Shown: positions 53,097 to 61,945 of the stretch, in pieces | Layout of the letters: every line of letters begins with the position of its first letter | Position numbering within the stretch: position 1 is the first letter of the stretch | NCBI RefSeq assembly: GCF_013374995.1 | Contig: NZ_CP056030.1 | Location: 3,132,501-3,196,500, forward strand | Reading direction: 5' to 3' | Origin: Pseudomonas eucalypticola | GTDB lineage: Bacteria > Pseudomonadota > Gammaproteobacteria > Pseudomonadales > Pseudomonadaceae | Length of the DNA stretch: 64,000 nucleotides | Notes under the pieces: model-generated | Seen by the model: only the letters and a program-made list of their open reading frames with translations | Database searches by the model: none | What the model was told of the DNA's origin: nothing | Program-made: the position numbers and the translations under genes

Positions 53097-54128
53097 TCAA
53101 TTCCTGTTGGCGGCGAATGCCGGCCATGGTGCCAGAAACCCTGTGCGCCTGGCCCGCGCATGTTTATCAAGCGGTTGCACAGTGTTCACGGTGCCCAGTT
53201 GCGTTTGCAGCCCATCGGCCAGTTGATTGACACCGGCCATCACGCCGCCCTCAGGGTCGTTGAGTACTTTGAGCCAGGCCTGGTCGAAGGCGGCGCCCAA
53301 GTCGTGACGCAGCTGGGCCTCCGTGTCTGGCCGTTCGCCCGCGTGGGCGATGGCGCGAATACCGGCCATGCCCAGGGAAATCAGCGGCCCGGCGATCTTG
53401 CCGGCCACCGCCGCGGCCACGCTGCCGGCCCCGCGGGTGCTCATCTGTGCCTGCAGCTTGCTGTTCGTTGCCTTTGCCACCTCCCCCAGGCCCTGGGGCG
53501 AGGCCTCGGCACCGGCACGCAGGCGTTGCAGCAACGCCGCATAAGCTCGCACCTGGGTGGGCGGCTGGGTATGGGTCAACTCATGGAGGGAGGCATTGGC
53601 CGGGGGCAGCAACACCACGGCCGCCAGATGCTGTGCGTACTGCGCCTCGGGCAAGCGGTATTGCTCACCAATGGCGGCCACCTGGCCGCTGAGCAACTGC
53701 ACATAGAAGTCGGTGGCTTGCACGGCGATGGCGTTGGGCTCGATTTCCACCGCCACGGGCGCCAGTACACGGTCGTGGTACTGCTTCTGCAAATAAGCTT
53801 CCAGGCGCCTGCCGGGTTGCCCGGGGTCATGGCCGCTGCTGAGGGTGTACCAGCTGACGCGCATCGACAACCATTCCTGCGTCCAGTAGCTGTTGAACCA
53901 CGGAATGAAGACCTCTTCGGTCTGCTGGTACACCCGGGTGCGCCAGTGATCCAGGGAACCACGGGCGTAGACCCGGGCCTGCTCCCGGGCATCATCGGAG
54001 GCTACTAGCAACGCCAGGTCGACCTGCTGCCAGGTGGCAGGGCTGACGGGAGCTTGCGCCAGCGTACCGCGCCCGGTGCAGGCGTTCAGCAGGACAAGCA
54101 AGGCCAGCACCAGTGCGCGCAGGATCAT
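53097..54128 (-). CDS. Hypothetical lipoprotein
   Basis: The 343-residue precursor has a lipobox (MILRALVLALLVLLNACTGR). Its long, mostly helical body includes a Gly/Ala-rich hydrophobic stretch at about 245-275 (GSVAAAVAGKIAGPLISLGM). No enzyme motif is seen. It is probably co-transcribed with the downstream TRIC-like gene. Confidence 0.75.
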   Translation of the reverse strand: MILRALVLALLVLLNACTGRGTLAQAPVSPATWQQVDLALLVASDDAREQARVYARGSLDHWRTRVYQQTEEVFIPWFNSYWTQEWLSMRVSWYTLSSGHDPGQPGRRLEAYLQKQYHDRVLAPVAVEIEPNAIAVQATDFYVQLLSGQVAAIGEQYRLPEAQYAQHLAAVVLLPPANASLHELTHTQPPTQVRAYAALLQRLRAGAEASPQGLGEVAKATNSKLQAQMSTRGAGSVAAAVAGKIAGPLISLGMAGIRAIAHAGERPDTEAQLRHDLGAAFDQAWLKVLNDPEGGVMAGVNQLADGLQTQLGTVNTVQPLDKHARARRTGFLAPWPAFAANRN

Positions 54129-54287
54129 GGCCGCGGCTCCGTAGGGGCATGGTTACGGGGATTGTCCTGAGTATAGGACCTGTGTCGGTGCCCGGCGGGG
54201 CTTGCCGTGATGGCCGTTACCAACGTGATACGTCATCTTCCGTACAGGATGTTATGGTTCAGGTAAATGCCTGCCTGACCGTACGCG

Positions 54288-54881
54288 ATGAATCCTTCCC
54301 GCACCCTGTTTGCTCGCCTGTTCACTGTGTCGCTCGGTGCGATCGTGCTCGCCCATGGCCTGACGTACCTGTGGATCCTGCATTACCGTATCCCGCCACC
54401 GCCGCGCTTGGGTATTACCGACCAGACCCTGGACCCGGCCCAGGCGCTGGAAGCCAGCTCCCACTACGTACTGGTCTGGCCCAAGGCGATGCTGGCGTTC
54501 CAGGGGTTGGCGCTGGTCGGTATCGCCTGGTACGTCAGCCGCTCGCTCACCCGGCCATTGAAGCGCTTCAGCCGCGCCGCCGAGCGCCTGGGCCATGACC
54601 TGGACAGCGCGCCTCTGGAGGAAACCGGGGGTATCGAGGCACGCCAGGTCGCCAAGCGGCTGAACCATATGCAGCAGGCCATCCGCGACCAGGTTGACAT
54701 GCGCCGACGCATGCTCGGCGCGGTCTCCCATGACCTGCGCACGCCGCTGTCGCGGCTCAAGCTGCGCTTGATGCTGCTGGACGACCCCGCCCTGGTGGCG
54801 GATATGTCCAACGACATAGAGGCTATCGTCCGAGTCCTCGATGCCACGCAGCACTACCTGCATGACAAGCCGCCAGGCTGA
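54288..54881 (+). CDS. Sensor histidine kinase lacking its ATPase domain
   Basis: The 197-residue protein has two membrane helices (about 10-30 and 62-85), a periplasmic loop and a HAMP region. A phosphoacceptor box follows, GAVSHDLRTPLSRLKLRLML, with His near 148. It stops about 45 residues after the His box (YLHDKPPG). The N, G1 and G2 boxes of the kinase ATPase are absent from this and the neighbouring frames. No response regulator gene is adjacent. It may be a decayed gene or a dimerisation/regulatory fragment. Confidence 0.75.
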   Translation: MNPSRTLFARLFTVSLGAIVLAHGLTYLWILHYRIPPPPRLGITDQTLDPAQALEASSHYVLVWPKAMLAFQGLALVGIAWYVSRSLTRPLKRFSRAAERLGHDLDSAPLEETGGIEARQVAKRLNHMQQAIRDQVDMRRRMLGAVSHDLRTPLSRLKLRLMLLDDPALVADMSNDIEAIVRVLDATQHYLHDKPPG

Positions 54882-54894
54882 GCGCGGGCCCCAC

Positions 54895-55857
54895 TCACCC
54901 AGCGACAGGGAAGTGAGCGCTCAGGAACTTGATCAGGTATCGGTTCACGCTTTCCGGCTGCTCGCTCTGCAGCCAATGCCCGCACCGGGCCAGGACGTGC
55001 TGTTCCAGGCGAGGTACGCGGCGAGGCATGCGCGCCAGGGTATGGGCCTCGAGTCTGCCGACCGGGTCGAGGTCGCCGATGAGGAACAGCGCCGGTTGCT
55101 CCACATTGGCATCCGCCAGGCATTCAGTTCGCTGCCACGTGCGCTCGAAGTTGCGGTACCAGTTGAGGGCCGGACCGAAACCGCGCCCGGCGAACGTCTG
55201 CACATAGACCTGGAAGTCCTCGGGGCTGCACCAGGGAGGCAATCGGTCAGGGCTGTTGACGCCCTCGAACAGCGTGGCGCTGGCCGGCTTGTCGCTGAGG
55301 ATCAGGTCATCGTTGTCGCCACCTTGCATGAACAGACGCAGGGTGCGGGCGATGTCGGCGTCCAGCTCAGCCTCCGCCACCCCAGGTGCCTGAAAGTACA
55401 GCATGTAGTTGAAGCGGTCCTTGAAGTGCTGGCGCAGGCTCTCTATAGCTGGCTGTCGCGGCCGGCCGGCAAAGGGCACTGACAGCGCCGCCACCGCCCT
55501 GACCCGCTGCGGCTCCAGCAGCGCCAGGTGCCAGGCCACCGGCGCGCCCCAGTCATGGCCGGCCACGCACACCTGATGGTGGCCCAGCGCATCCATTGCC
55601 CCTTGAATGTCCGCGCACAGGGTCAGCAGGTCGTAGGCCTCCACGGCCTGGGGCGCAGAACTGGCGCCATAGCCGCGCATTTCCGGCAGCCACACCTGAT
55701 ACCCCGCCGCCACCAGCGGCGCCACCTGGTGACGCCAGGAGTACCAGCATTCGGGAAAGCCGTGCAGCAACCACACGGGCAAGCCTTGAGCGGGTCCGGC
55801 GCTGTGCACGCTGAGGGTGATGCCGTTGACCGTCAGGTCATGCTGTCGGGTATCCAT
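54895..55857 (-). CDS. Alpha/beta hydrolase, epoxide-hydrolase-like
   Basis: The 320-residue hydrolase has the HGFP oxyanion motif in LLHGFPECWYSWRHQ, the nucleophile Asp in VAGHDWGAPVAWHLAL and the late His in LARCGHWLQSEQPESV. The H-G-x-P and G-x-D-x-G form points to epoxide hydrolases or fluoroacetate dehalogenase-like enzymes. ATG 55857 is chosen. It is followed, on its 5' side, by a 147-bp palindromic element. Confidence 0.88.
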   Translation of the reverse strand: MDTRQHDLTVNGITLSVHSAGPAQGLPVWLLHGFPECWYSWRHQVAPLVAAGYQVWLPEMRGYGASSAPQAVEAYDLLTLCADIQGAMDALGHHQVCVAGHDWGAPVAWHLALLEPQRVRAVAALSVPFAGRPRQPAIESLRQHFKDRFNYMLYFQAPGVAEAELDADIARTLRLFMQGGDNDDLILSDKPASATLFEGVNSPDRLPPWCSPEDFQVYVQTFAGRGFGPALNWYRNFERTWQRTECLADANVEQPALFLIGDLDPVGRLEAHTLARMPRRVPRLEQHVLARCGHWLQSEQPESVNRYLIKFLSAHFPVAG

Positions 55858-55888
55858 CGTCCTGTTCCTTGAGCGTGTACGGCTTACC

Positions 55889-56035
55889 CTAGGGTCTGTA
55901 TGAAATGTATTCCAGCGAAGGCCAGGCAAGGCGAAAACAGGCGAGGAAGCGGAGTTTACGTGTTGTAAATGAGCATTCCGAGCCTGTTTTCAACGCAGCA
56001 TGGCCGAGTTGGGATGCATTTCGTACAGAGCCTAG
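55889..56035. repeat. 147-bp palindromic element (MITE-like)
   Basis: The element begins CTAGGGTCTGTATGAAATG and ends CATTTCGTACAGAGCCTAG. The two halves are imperfect complements along most of their length, so the RNA or single strand would fold into one long hairpin with a short AT-rich centre. No gene is inside. Such non-coding palindromes are common between Pseudomonas genes and are likely moved by a transposase acting in trans. Confidence 0.7.
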
Positions 56036-56060
56036 CAAATGTCCGGCACCTGGCTAACCA

Positions 56061-56971
56061 TCATTGATCCGCTCGATGGGCGCGCTGCTGTCGGCGGAAT
56101 TGCCCTGGTGGCAGCCCCTGAGTCTGGCGAAAGCGCCGGGAAAAATAGGCCTCGTCGGCAAATCCGCAGCGCTGGGCGATGTGGCTGATGGCTTCGTCGC
56201 TGTTGAGCAGGTACGTGCGCGCCAGGCGCATGCGCCGGTCCAGCACCAGTTCGCTAAAGGTGCTGCCTTGCGCAACAGGTGCGTCAGGTAGTTGGGCGAC
56301 AGGAACGCGGCGGCGGCAGCGTCTTTGAGGGTGAGGCCGGGGTCGGCGATGTGGGCGCGGATGTGCGCGGTCACCCGCGCCAGGGCGTCGCGGCGCCCGC
56401 GGTGGGTGGCGCGTTCGCTGGCCAGCTGTTGCAAGGGTTCAGAGAACTGCCGGCTGACCAGGCCGATCAGCTCCAGCAAGCCGGCGCGCAGCAAGGTGCT
56501 GGTGCCGAAAGCACGGGTGCGGTCCAGTTCCCGCATGCGCTCCAGCAGTGCCTGCACGCTAGCGAAGGCGGCGTCATCGAGAATGAAGTCCAGGTGCTCC
56601 TGGAACTGGAACGGCGCCAGTTCGGGGGCCTGATCCAGCGCCACGTCCTCCAGGTCCAGCGGGTCGCACGGCAAATGCGGCAACAGAAAGCCCTGGGCGA
56701 AATTGATCAGCATGAAGTTGCCGTGTTCAGGGTGTGGGATCAGGTGCAGTCGGTGCGGCAGGATAAAACTCAGCGCGTTGCGCGGGAACGGCCGGACGGC
56801 GCCGCCGATATGCTGCACGGTGTCGCCACCCAGGTTGACCTGGATCTGGAAATACTCGTGGCGGTGCGGAGCGGTCAGCGCCTCGCGCTCGTGTTTGTCG
56901 CGGATATAGAAATCGTCGCGGTTGCTGCGCTGCTGCATGCCATAGGTGGGCACGCGGGACAGGGACGACAT
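56061..56971 (-). pseudogene. AraC-family regulator with a frameshift in the DNA-binding domain
   Basis: The first frame gives a cupin-like N-terminal domain (APHRHEYFQIQVNLGGDTVQ) and the first AraC helix-turn-helix (LTLKDAAAAAFLSPNYLTHL), then degenerates after LLRKA. Restoring one missing C at about 56264-56266 lets it read on as VLDRRMRLARTYLLNSDEAI and SHIAQRCGFADEAYFSRRFR to a stop at 56061. Read without repair, the protein lacks the second helix-turn-helix and would be inactive. Start ATG 56971 is likely; the frame is open to 57052. Confidence 0.78.
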
Positions 56972-57099
56972 GGCAGGCAACCTCACACGGGCAGTGGACG
57001 CCGTCAGTCTAAAGCGATCGGCGCCCAAGGTGTAGCAGCCACTGTGGTGCATCCCCCCTGAAGTTGCGCGGTGGTGACGTTGTCAGCGGCTGCAACCGG

Positions 57100-57792
57100 T
57101 CAGTGGCCGATACGCAACTCGAATTGACCGATGCCATCGATGCCCGCGCTGACGCGGTCACCTGGCTGCAGGGCGCCAACGCCCGCCGGGGTGCCGGTGA
57201 AAATCAGGTCGCCGGGTTGCAGGGCTACCGAGCGCGACAGGTAGCTGATGACGTCAGGCACGGCCCAGATCTGGTCCGCCAGGTCACCCTGTTGCCGGGC
57301 CTGGTCGTTGACCTTCAGCCAGATCGCGCCGCTGGCCGGATGGCCCAGTTGGCTGGCGGGGATCAGCGCGGTGCAAGGCGCCGACTCGTCGAAACCCTTG
57401 GCCCAGTCCCATGGCCGGCCCTGCTTCTTGGCCTGGGCCTGCAGGTCGCGGCGGGTCAGGTCCAGGGCTACGCCATAGCCCCACACGTGGGCCAATGCCT
57501 CGCCCGGCTCGATGTTCACGCCGCCCTCGCCAATGGCCACTACCAGTTCCACTTCGTGGTGCAGGTCTTCGGTCAAGGGCGGGTAGGCGATCACGCCGTC
57601 GGCGGGCACCACGGCATCGGCTGGCTTGCAGAAGAAAAACGGTGGCTCGCGGTCGGGGTCATGGCCCATTTCCCGGGCGTGTTCGGAATAGTTGCGGCCC
57701 ACGCAGAACACCCGGCGAATCGGGAAGCGGCGGCTGTCGCCGGCGATCGCAACGCTGGCGACGGGTGGCTGGGCAATGATGTAGTCGGTCAT
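57100..57792 (-). CDS. Fumarylacetoacetate hydrolase-family protein
   Basis: The 230-residue protein has the FAH C-terminal-like fold motifs FCVGRNYSEHAREMG, FFFCKPADAVVP, the metal acids in HHEVELVVAIGEGG, and DLIFTGTPAGVGALQPGD. Members are acylpyruvases, oxaloacetate decarboxylases or hydratases; the exact reaction cannot be told. ATG 57792 follows GGAG by six bases. The gene lies next to the frameshifted AraC gene. Confidence 0.9.
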   Translation of the reverse strand: MTDYIIAQPPVASVAIAGDSRRFPIRRVFCVGRNYSEHAREMGHDPDREPPFFFCKPADAVVPADGVIAYPPLTEDLHHEVELVVAIGEGGVNIEPGEALAHVWGYGVALDLTRRDLQAQAKKQGRPWDWAKGFDESAPCTALIPASQLGHPASGAIWLKVNDQARQQGDLADQIWAVPDVISYLSRSVALQPGDLIFTGTPAGVGALQPGDRVSAGIDGIGQFELRIGH

Positions 57793-57933
57793 GCGGGGCT
57801 CCATGGGTTCAGGTTCCGGCAGGCAGTGTGCGCGCGGACCAGGCCGCTTGGCTTGGACAGCGCGGGCGCATTTCTGGACAGGTCAACGCAATGGCGCATA
57901 CTCCAGTGACAAGCGTCGCGTACAGGAGCCTCC

Positions 57934-58344
57934 ATGACCGAGTACCCCGACAATGTCGTTCCCCTGCGCCGTGGCCGGGTCTTCGCCGACGATGGCCGCG
58001 ACCCGACTCCCCTGGATGATGGCTTTCGCCAACTGGCGCAGCAGACGTTCGCCGGCACCGACGTGGATTGCAGCGCTCTGGGCAACCGCGGGCAGTACGC
58101 CCAGGCGCTGGAATACGTGGTGCGGCACATCCTGGAAGGGCCATTGCCGGGCGAAACCCTGTTGGCCTTCGTAAAGAAGGCCGTGCATCTGCCGGGCGAC
58201 GCGGTCATGCAACTGCAAGGTTGCGCCCAGGCGCTGCGGGACCTGGGCAACGGCGTGCCTGGCGCTGCCGAGCAGGTGGCACGAGCCCGGCGCCGGCTGT
58301 GCAGCCACCTGCATCCGGCGGGGCCCGAGGACCTGCCCGGGTAA
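57934..58344 (+). CDS. Conserved hypothetical protein, 136 residues
   Basis: ATG 57934 has CAGGAG five bases before it. The product is soluble and mostly helical (DDGFRQLAQQTFAGTDVDCS, QALEYVVRHILEGPLPGETL) with a basic C terminus. I do not recognise a family. It converges on the KfrA-like gene, ending six bases from it. Confidence 0.65.
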   Translation: MTEYPDNVVPLRRGRVFADDGRDPTPLDDGFRQLAQQTFAGTDVDCSALGNRGQYAQALEYVVRHILEGPLPGETLLAFVKKAVHLPGDAVMQLQGCAQALRDLGNGVPGAAEQVARARRRLCSHLHPAGPEDLPG

Positions 58345-58350
58345 GGCGGG

Positions 58351-59340
58351 TTACTCGGCGCTGGCGGCCGCGCGGTCGGCCCGCCACTGCGCCAGGGTAG
58401 CGTTGGCCTGCTGCAGCTGCTGTTCCAGCCGGGCTTCACGCAACACGTGCTGCTGGGCGGCCTTTACCTGCGCGGCCTGTTCCTGGCGGAACACCTCGAT
58501 CTGTTGCTCCAGGGCCTGGCGAATGCCCACCGCCTGCGCCAGCTGGGTAGCCAGGCCAGTGGTTTCCGCCACCTTGTCAGCCAGCGCCTGGGCGGCGGCG
58601 GTCTGATCCTTGCGGGCCTGCCGCGCTTCCACCAGCATGCGCTCGTTGTCGCGGCTCAGGCGCATCAACTCGTCCTGCTTGACGATCAGGCCTTGCTGCA
58701 ACTGGCGCACTTCCACTTGCGCCTGCTGCACCTGGGCTTCGTGGCGACGCTGGTCCTGCTCGCGTTGCTCCTTCACCGCCTGGCGATAATGCTCGAGCGC
58801 ATCCCGAGCGTGCTGGTGTTTCTCCTCCAGTGAGCGGATGTGCTCGTCCTTTTCGCCCAGGCGGATCTGCAGGTCACTGCATTCCTGGGTCAGCCGCGCG
58901 TTGCGGGTATGTTCGGTTTGCAAGGAAGTGCGGCAAACCGTCAATTGCTCCGATTCGCTGGCCAGTGCCTCGGCCTGTATCTCGAACTGCTGCTGCAGCG
59001 CAGCATGGGCTTTGACGGCGGTATCCAGTTCAGCCTGCAACGCGGCTTTTTGCAGGTCGAAGCGCGCCTGTGCCTGCTGCACGTATTCGTCACCCTCCTC
59101 CTTCAACCGCTCGGCCAAGCGGCCTACCAATTCACCGAGCTCCTGGGTGAGGTGCTCGCGCGGGGCCAGGCGGCGCTGGTCCGTATCCTCCAGCTCCTTG
59201 AGGTAACGATGGATGGTGGTCTTGGAGCCAGTGTTGCCCATTGCCACGCGCACTGCATCGATAGTGGGGTTTTCCCCTCGGGCCAGCAGCGCTTCGCGCG
59301 CCTTTTGCACCACTGCCTTGTTGATCCCGCCGCGTGCCAT
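58351..59340 (-). CDS. KfrA-type DNA-binding coiled-coil protein
   Basis: The 329-residue protein has a KfrA-like N-terminal helix-turn-helix (INKAVVQKAREALLARGENP, VRVAMGNTGSKTTIHRYLKE). A long Gln/Glu/Ala-rich coiled coil covers the rest. KfrA proteins are plasmid transcription and partition accessory factors; chromosomal forms like this are common in Pseudomonas. ATG 59340 follows GGAG by six bases. It reads in the same direction as the tyrosine recombinase, with a GNAT gene between on the other strand. Confidence 0.85.
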   Translation of the reverse strand: MARGGINKAVVQKAREALLARGENPTIDAVRVAMGNTGSKTTIHRYLKELEDTDQRRLAPREHLTQELGELVGRLAERLKEEGDEYVQQAQARFDLQKAALQAELDTAVKAHAALQQQFEIQAEALASESEQLTVCRTSLQTEHTRNARLTQECSDLQIRLGEKDEHIRSLEEKHQHARDALEHYRQAVKEQREQDQRRHEAQVQQAQVEVRQLQQGLIVKQDELMRLSRDNERMLVEARQARKDQTAAAQALADKVAETTGLATQLAQAVGIRQALEQQIEVFRQEQAAQVKAAQQHVLREARLEQQLQQANATLAQWRADRAAASAE

Positions 59341-59453
59341 GTGTGCTCCTGTCGGTGTACTGCATTACGTATTCTGTATGGGCGGCGAATATATCACGGC
59401 GACCCGCTGGCAAGGCAGGTAGAATGCAGGTTTCAGCCAGGTCAGCGCCCTGT

Positions 59454-59966
59454 ATGACAACCCCGGTTTTACTCCGCGAAGTGCCTGCCCACGCCATCTC
59501 GTCTGCCTGTGAGTACGTGATGACGGCACGCGCGCACCTTTTTCCCATACTCGATGCCACCGTGATGCCCGCAGACCTGGCGAACTTTGCCCAGGTCTAT
59601 GGGCCAGGCAGCCAAGGGCGGTTCCTGCTGGCCACGCAGGCGGACGAGATCATCGGCGCCATAGGCTACCTGCCCTACGACCACCGCTTCGCCCAGCTGG
59701 ATTACCGCGGGTTGAAAACCGTGGAGGTCGTGCGCCTGTACGTCAGCCCAGGTCACCGCGGCCAGGGGTTGGCCCGGCGGCTGTATGAAGCGTTGAAGGC
59801 ACTGGCCCAGGCTGACCAGGTGCAGGTGTTGTACTTGCATACGCATCCGTTTCTGCCGGGCGCCATCGAGTTCTGGCACAAGCAGGGGTTTGTCACCGTG
59901 GATACCGAGGATGATCCGGTGTGGCGCACCACGCATATGCATCTGCGGATGGCGGGTGTCCGCTGA
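59454..59966 (+). CDS. GNAT-family N-acetyltransferase
   Basis: The 170-residue acetyltransferase has the acetyl-CoA loop VVRLYVSPGHRGQGLARRLY and the late motif GAIEFWHKQGFV. The substrate is unknown. Two starts are possible: ATG 59424 and ATG 59454; I chose the second because the family usually begins shortly before the first strand. The frame overlaps no other gene. Confidence 0.85.
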   Translation: MTTPVLLREVPAHAISSACEYVMTARAHLFPILDATVMPADLANFAQVYGPGSQGRFLLATQADEIIGAIGYLPYDHRFAQLDYRGLKTVEVVRLYVSPGHRGQGLARRLYEALKALAQADQVQVLYLHTHPFLPGAIEFWHKQGFVTVDTEDDPVWRTTHMHLRMAGVR

Positions 59967-60000
59967 CGGTGTGGTGGTCGTGACGCGGCCAGGTCCGCTG

Positions 60001-60921
60001 CTACAGCGCCGGCAAGCGGAAGTCGGCTTGGGCGTCGACGTAGCGCAGCGCTGATTTGCTGTCTTTCCAACCCACGTAGGTCATCAGCGACTTCTGGTCC
60101 CAGCCGCTCTGGCTGGCCCAGTTGGCAAAGCCGCGACGCAGCGAGTGGCTGCTGTAGGCGTCACCGTCCAGCCCGGCGCCTTGCAGTGCATCGCGCAGCA
60201 GGTGCATGACGCTGTAAGGGTGCAGCGGGTTCTCGCCTAGGCGCCCCCAGCGGTCGATACCACGAAAAACGGGCCCGTGGGCGATGCCGGCGGTTTCCAG
60301 CCAGTCGCAATAAGCGTCCACCGGGCACAAGCGCTCCAGCGCCGGAGCTGAATAGGTAGCCCCACGGTTGTCGCGGTCGGCCTTGCTCCACGGCAGGAAG
60401 ATACGCATACCCTCCCCCCGCCGCGCCTGGATGAACTGCACGTCCAGGCGGGTCAGTTCGTCACTGCGAAACGCCCGCCAGAAGCCCATCAGGATCAAGG
60501 CCTTGTCGCGACTACAGCGCAGCACCCGCTTGGCATCACCTGCGGCGCGAGCCTCCTGCAATTGCCCGTCGAGCCAGCGCACACACCGCTCCAGCGCCAG
60601 CAGTTGCAAGGGCTCGGCTTGTTTCTCCTGTTGCGGGTGCACGGCGCGGATGCCCTTCATCACCTGCTTGACCTGCGGGCTCTTGGTTGGGTCCGGGAAG
60701 CCTTGGCTGGCGTGCCATTGGGCCAGCGCCGCCAGGCGCAAGCGCAGGGTATTGAGTGACAGTTTGCCGGCGAACGCCGCCAGGTAACGGGCGATCGCGT
60801 CGCTGGTGGCCGGCAGGAAGCCACCCCAGGTGACTTCATAATGCTCCACCGCGGATTGATAGCTGCGCCGGGTGTTCTCCCGGGTGCCAGCGGCGATGTA
60901 GCGGTCTACGTCGGAAACCAT
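60001..60921 (-). CDS. Tyrosine site-specific recombinase
   Basis: The 306-residue recombinase has a SAM-like N-terminal domain (TRRSYQSAVEHYEVTWGGFL). The catalytic set is Arg in FWRAFRSDELTRLD, His-x2-Arg in HSLRRGFANWA, Trp in YVGWKDSKSALRYVD and its Tyr. All catalytic residues appear present. ATG 60921 is preferred; the frame is open to 61044. It resembles the chromosomal recombinases that sit beside KfrA-like genes in Pseudomonas. A dif-like inverted repeat lies 175 bases upstream. Confidence 0.88.
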   Translation of the reverse strand: MVSDVDRYIAAGTRENTRRSYQSAVEHYEVTWGGFLPATSDAIARYLAAFAGKLSLNTLRLRLAALAQWHASQGFPDPTKSPQVKQVMKGIRAVHPQQEKQAEPLQLLALERCVRWLDGQLQEARAAGDAKRVLRCSRDKALILMGFWRAFRSDELTRLDVQFIQARRGEGMRIFLPWSKADRDNRGATYSAPALERLCPVDAYCDWLETAGIAHGPVFRGIDRWGRLGENPLHPYSVMHLLRDALQGAGLDGDAYSSHSLRRGFANWASQSGWDQKSLMTYVGWKDSKSALRYVDAQADFRLPAL

Positions 60922-61093
60922 GGGTAGCAGGGCCTGAGCGCGAGTGGAAAACAGGCGCAGTATAAAACGCACTGCTGCGTGTGGACGAGGTGCAACTGGC
61001 GACTGTTGCGAAGTCAGCCGCCCGGCGCCAGACCGGCCAATCACGGGTTTTCGTACTGTTCAGCACGGATTTTCGTCAGGCAAAACGCCTGAC

Positions 61094-61118
61094 ATTTGAT
61101 AATCCTATATTATCAAAT
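61094..61118. other. Dif-like inverted repeat upstream of the recombinase gene
   Basis: ATTTGATAA, a 7-base spacer (TCCTATA), then TTATCAAAT. Nine-base perfect arms with a 6-8 base centre and inner ATAA/TTAT steps have the form of a tyrosine-recombinase core site. It is in AT-rich DNA close to the recombinase gene. An operator for the KfrA-like protein is the main alternative. Confidence 0.45.
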
Positions 61119-61228
61119 ATGTAAAACAACTCATAAAACCCAAGGCAATAACAATTTCTAGTATGTATTTACAGTATACGTAATACAGTACGAAATCGTC
61201 ACGCGGATAGCTGTCGGCCACCTAAAGC

Positions 61229-61905
61229 GGTCCAGGCAACGGCACAGACTTAATTGGCCCGAAACAGATGTGGGACTGGGGGGGGCGCCGAGCCCTTGCC
61301 CGGGAAGCGCCGCGCGGGCGGCGCGCGGTCTCAACGGCGCAGAAGAACCCCAAGCCATGCGCCTGGTAGCCCTGATACGGTCTCAAGCCGGAAAAACAAG
61401 GCGGAGAAGGCAATGGCACAGACATAACTGGCCCGAAACAGATGTGGGATGGGGGGGGCGCCGAGCCCTTGCCCGGGAAGCGCCGCGCGGGCGGCGCTCG
61501 ATCTCAGGGGCGCTACAACACCATCAACTAGCGCTTGGTGGCCATGATGAGATCTCCAGCGGGGCTCTAAAAGCCAGTCATGAAACCGCATCATGGCCTC
61601 TAAGTGCATGGCTTGGGGTTCTTCTGCGCCGTTGAGACCGCGCGCCGCCCGCGCGGCGCTTCCCGGGCAAGGGCTCGGCGCCCCCCCCAGTCCCACATCT
61701 GTTTCGGGCCAGTTATGTCTGTGCCGTTGCCTGGACCGCTCTGCTGGTTCGCCTTGGCATTGGGTGAGGGCCGCCAGGTCCATGGCTTGGGTTTCTCCAG
61801 CGCCCTTGAGACCGTGCGCCGCCCGCGCACGCTTCTCGAGCAAGGGCTCGGCGCCCCCCCGTCCCACATCTGTTTCGGGCCAGTTATGCCGGTGGGATTG
61901 CCTAG
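61229..61905. repeat. Four-copy GC-rich repeat array, two head-to-head tandem pairs
   Basis: Copies begin near 61229 and 61405 on the plus strand and are inverted near 61605-61737 and 61780-61905. Each has the core CTGGCCCGAAACAGATGTGG (with small changes), a G run, GCGCCGAGCCCTTGCCCGGG and a GC-rich palindrome. The tandem period is about 171-174 bases on both sides. Several open frames cross it in all directions, but they are by-products of the repeat. No coding function is suggested. Confidence 0.75.
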
Positions 61906-61945
61906 GCCGCCCGGCTCGATCAGTAGCAGCTCGGCCGGATGTGAA

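Noticed and set aside
61331..61867. Several 120-180 codon frames within the repeat array
   Set aside because: They arise from the repeated GC-rich units in both directions and contain the same peptide text several times.
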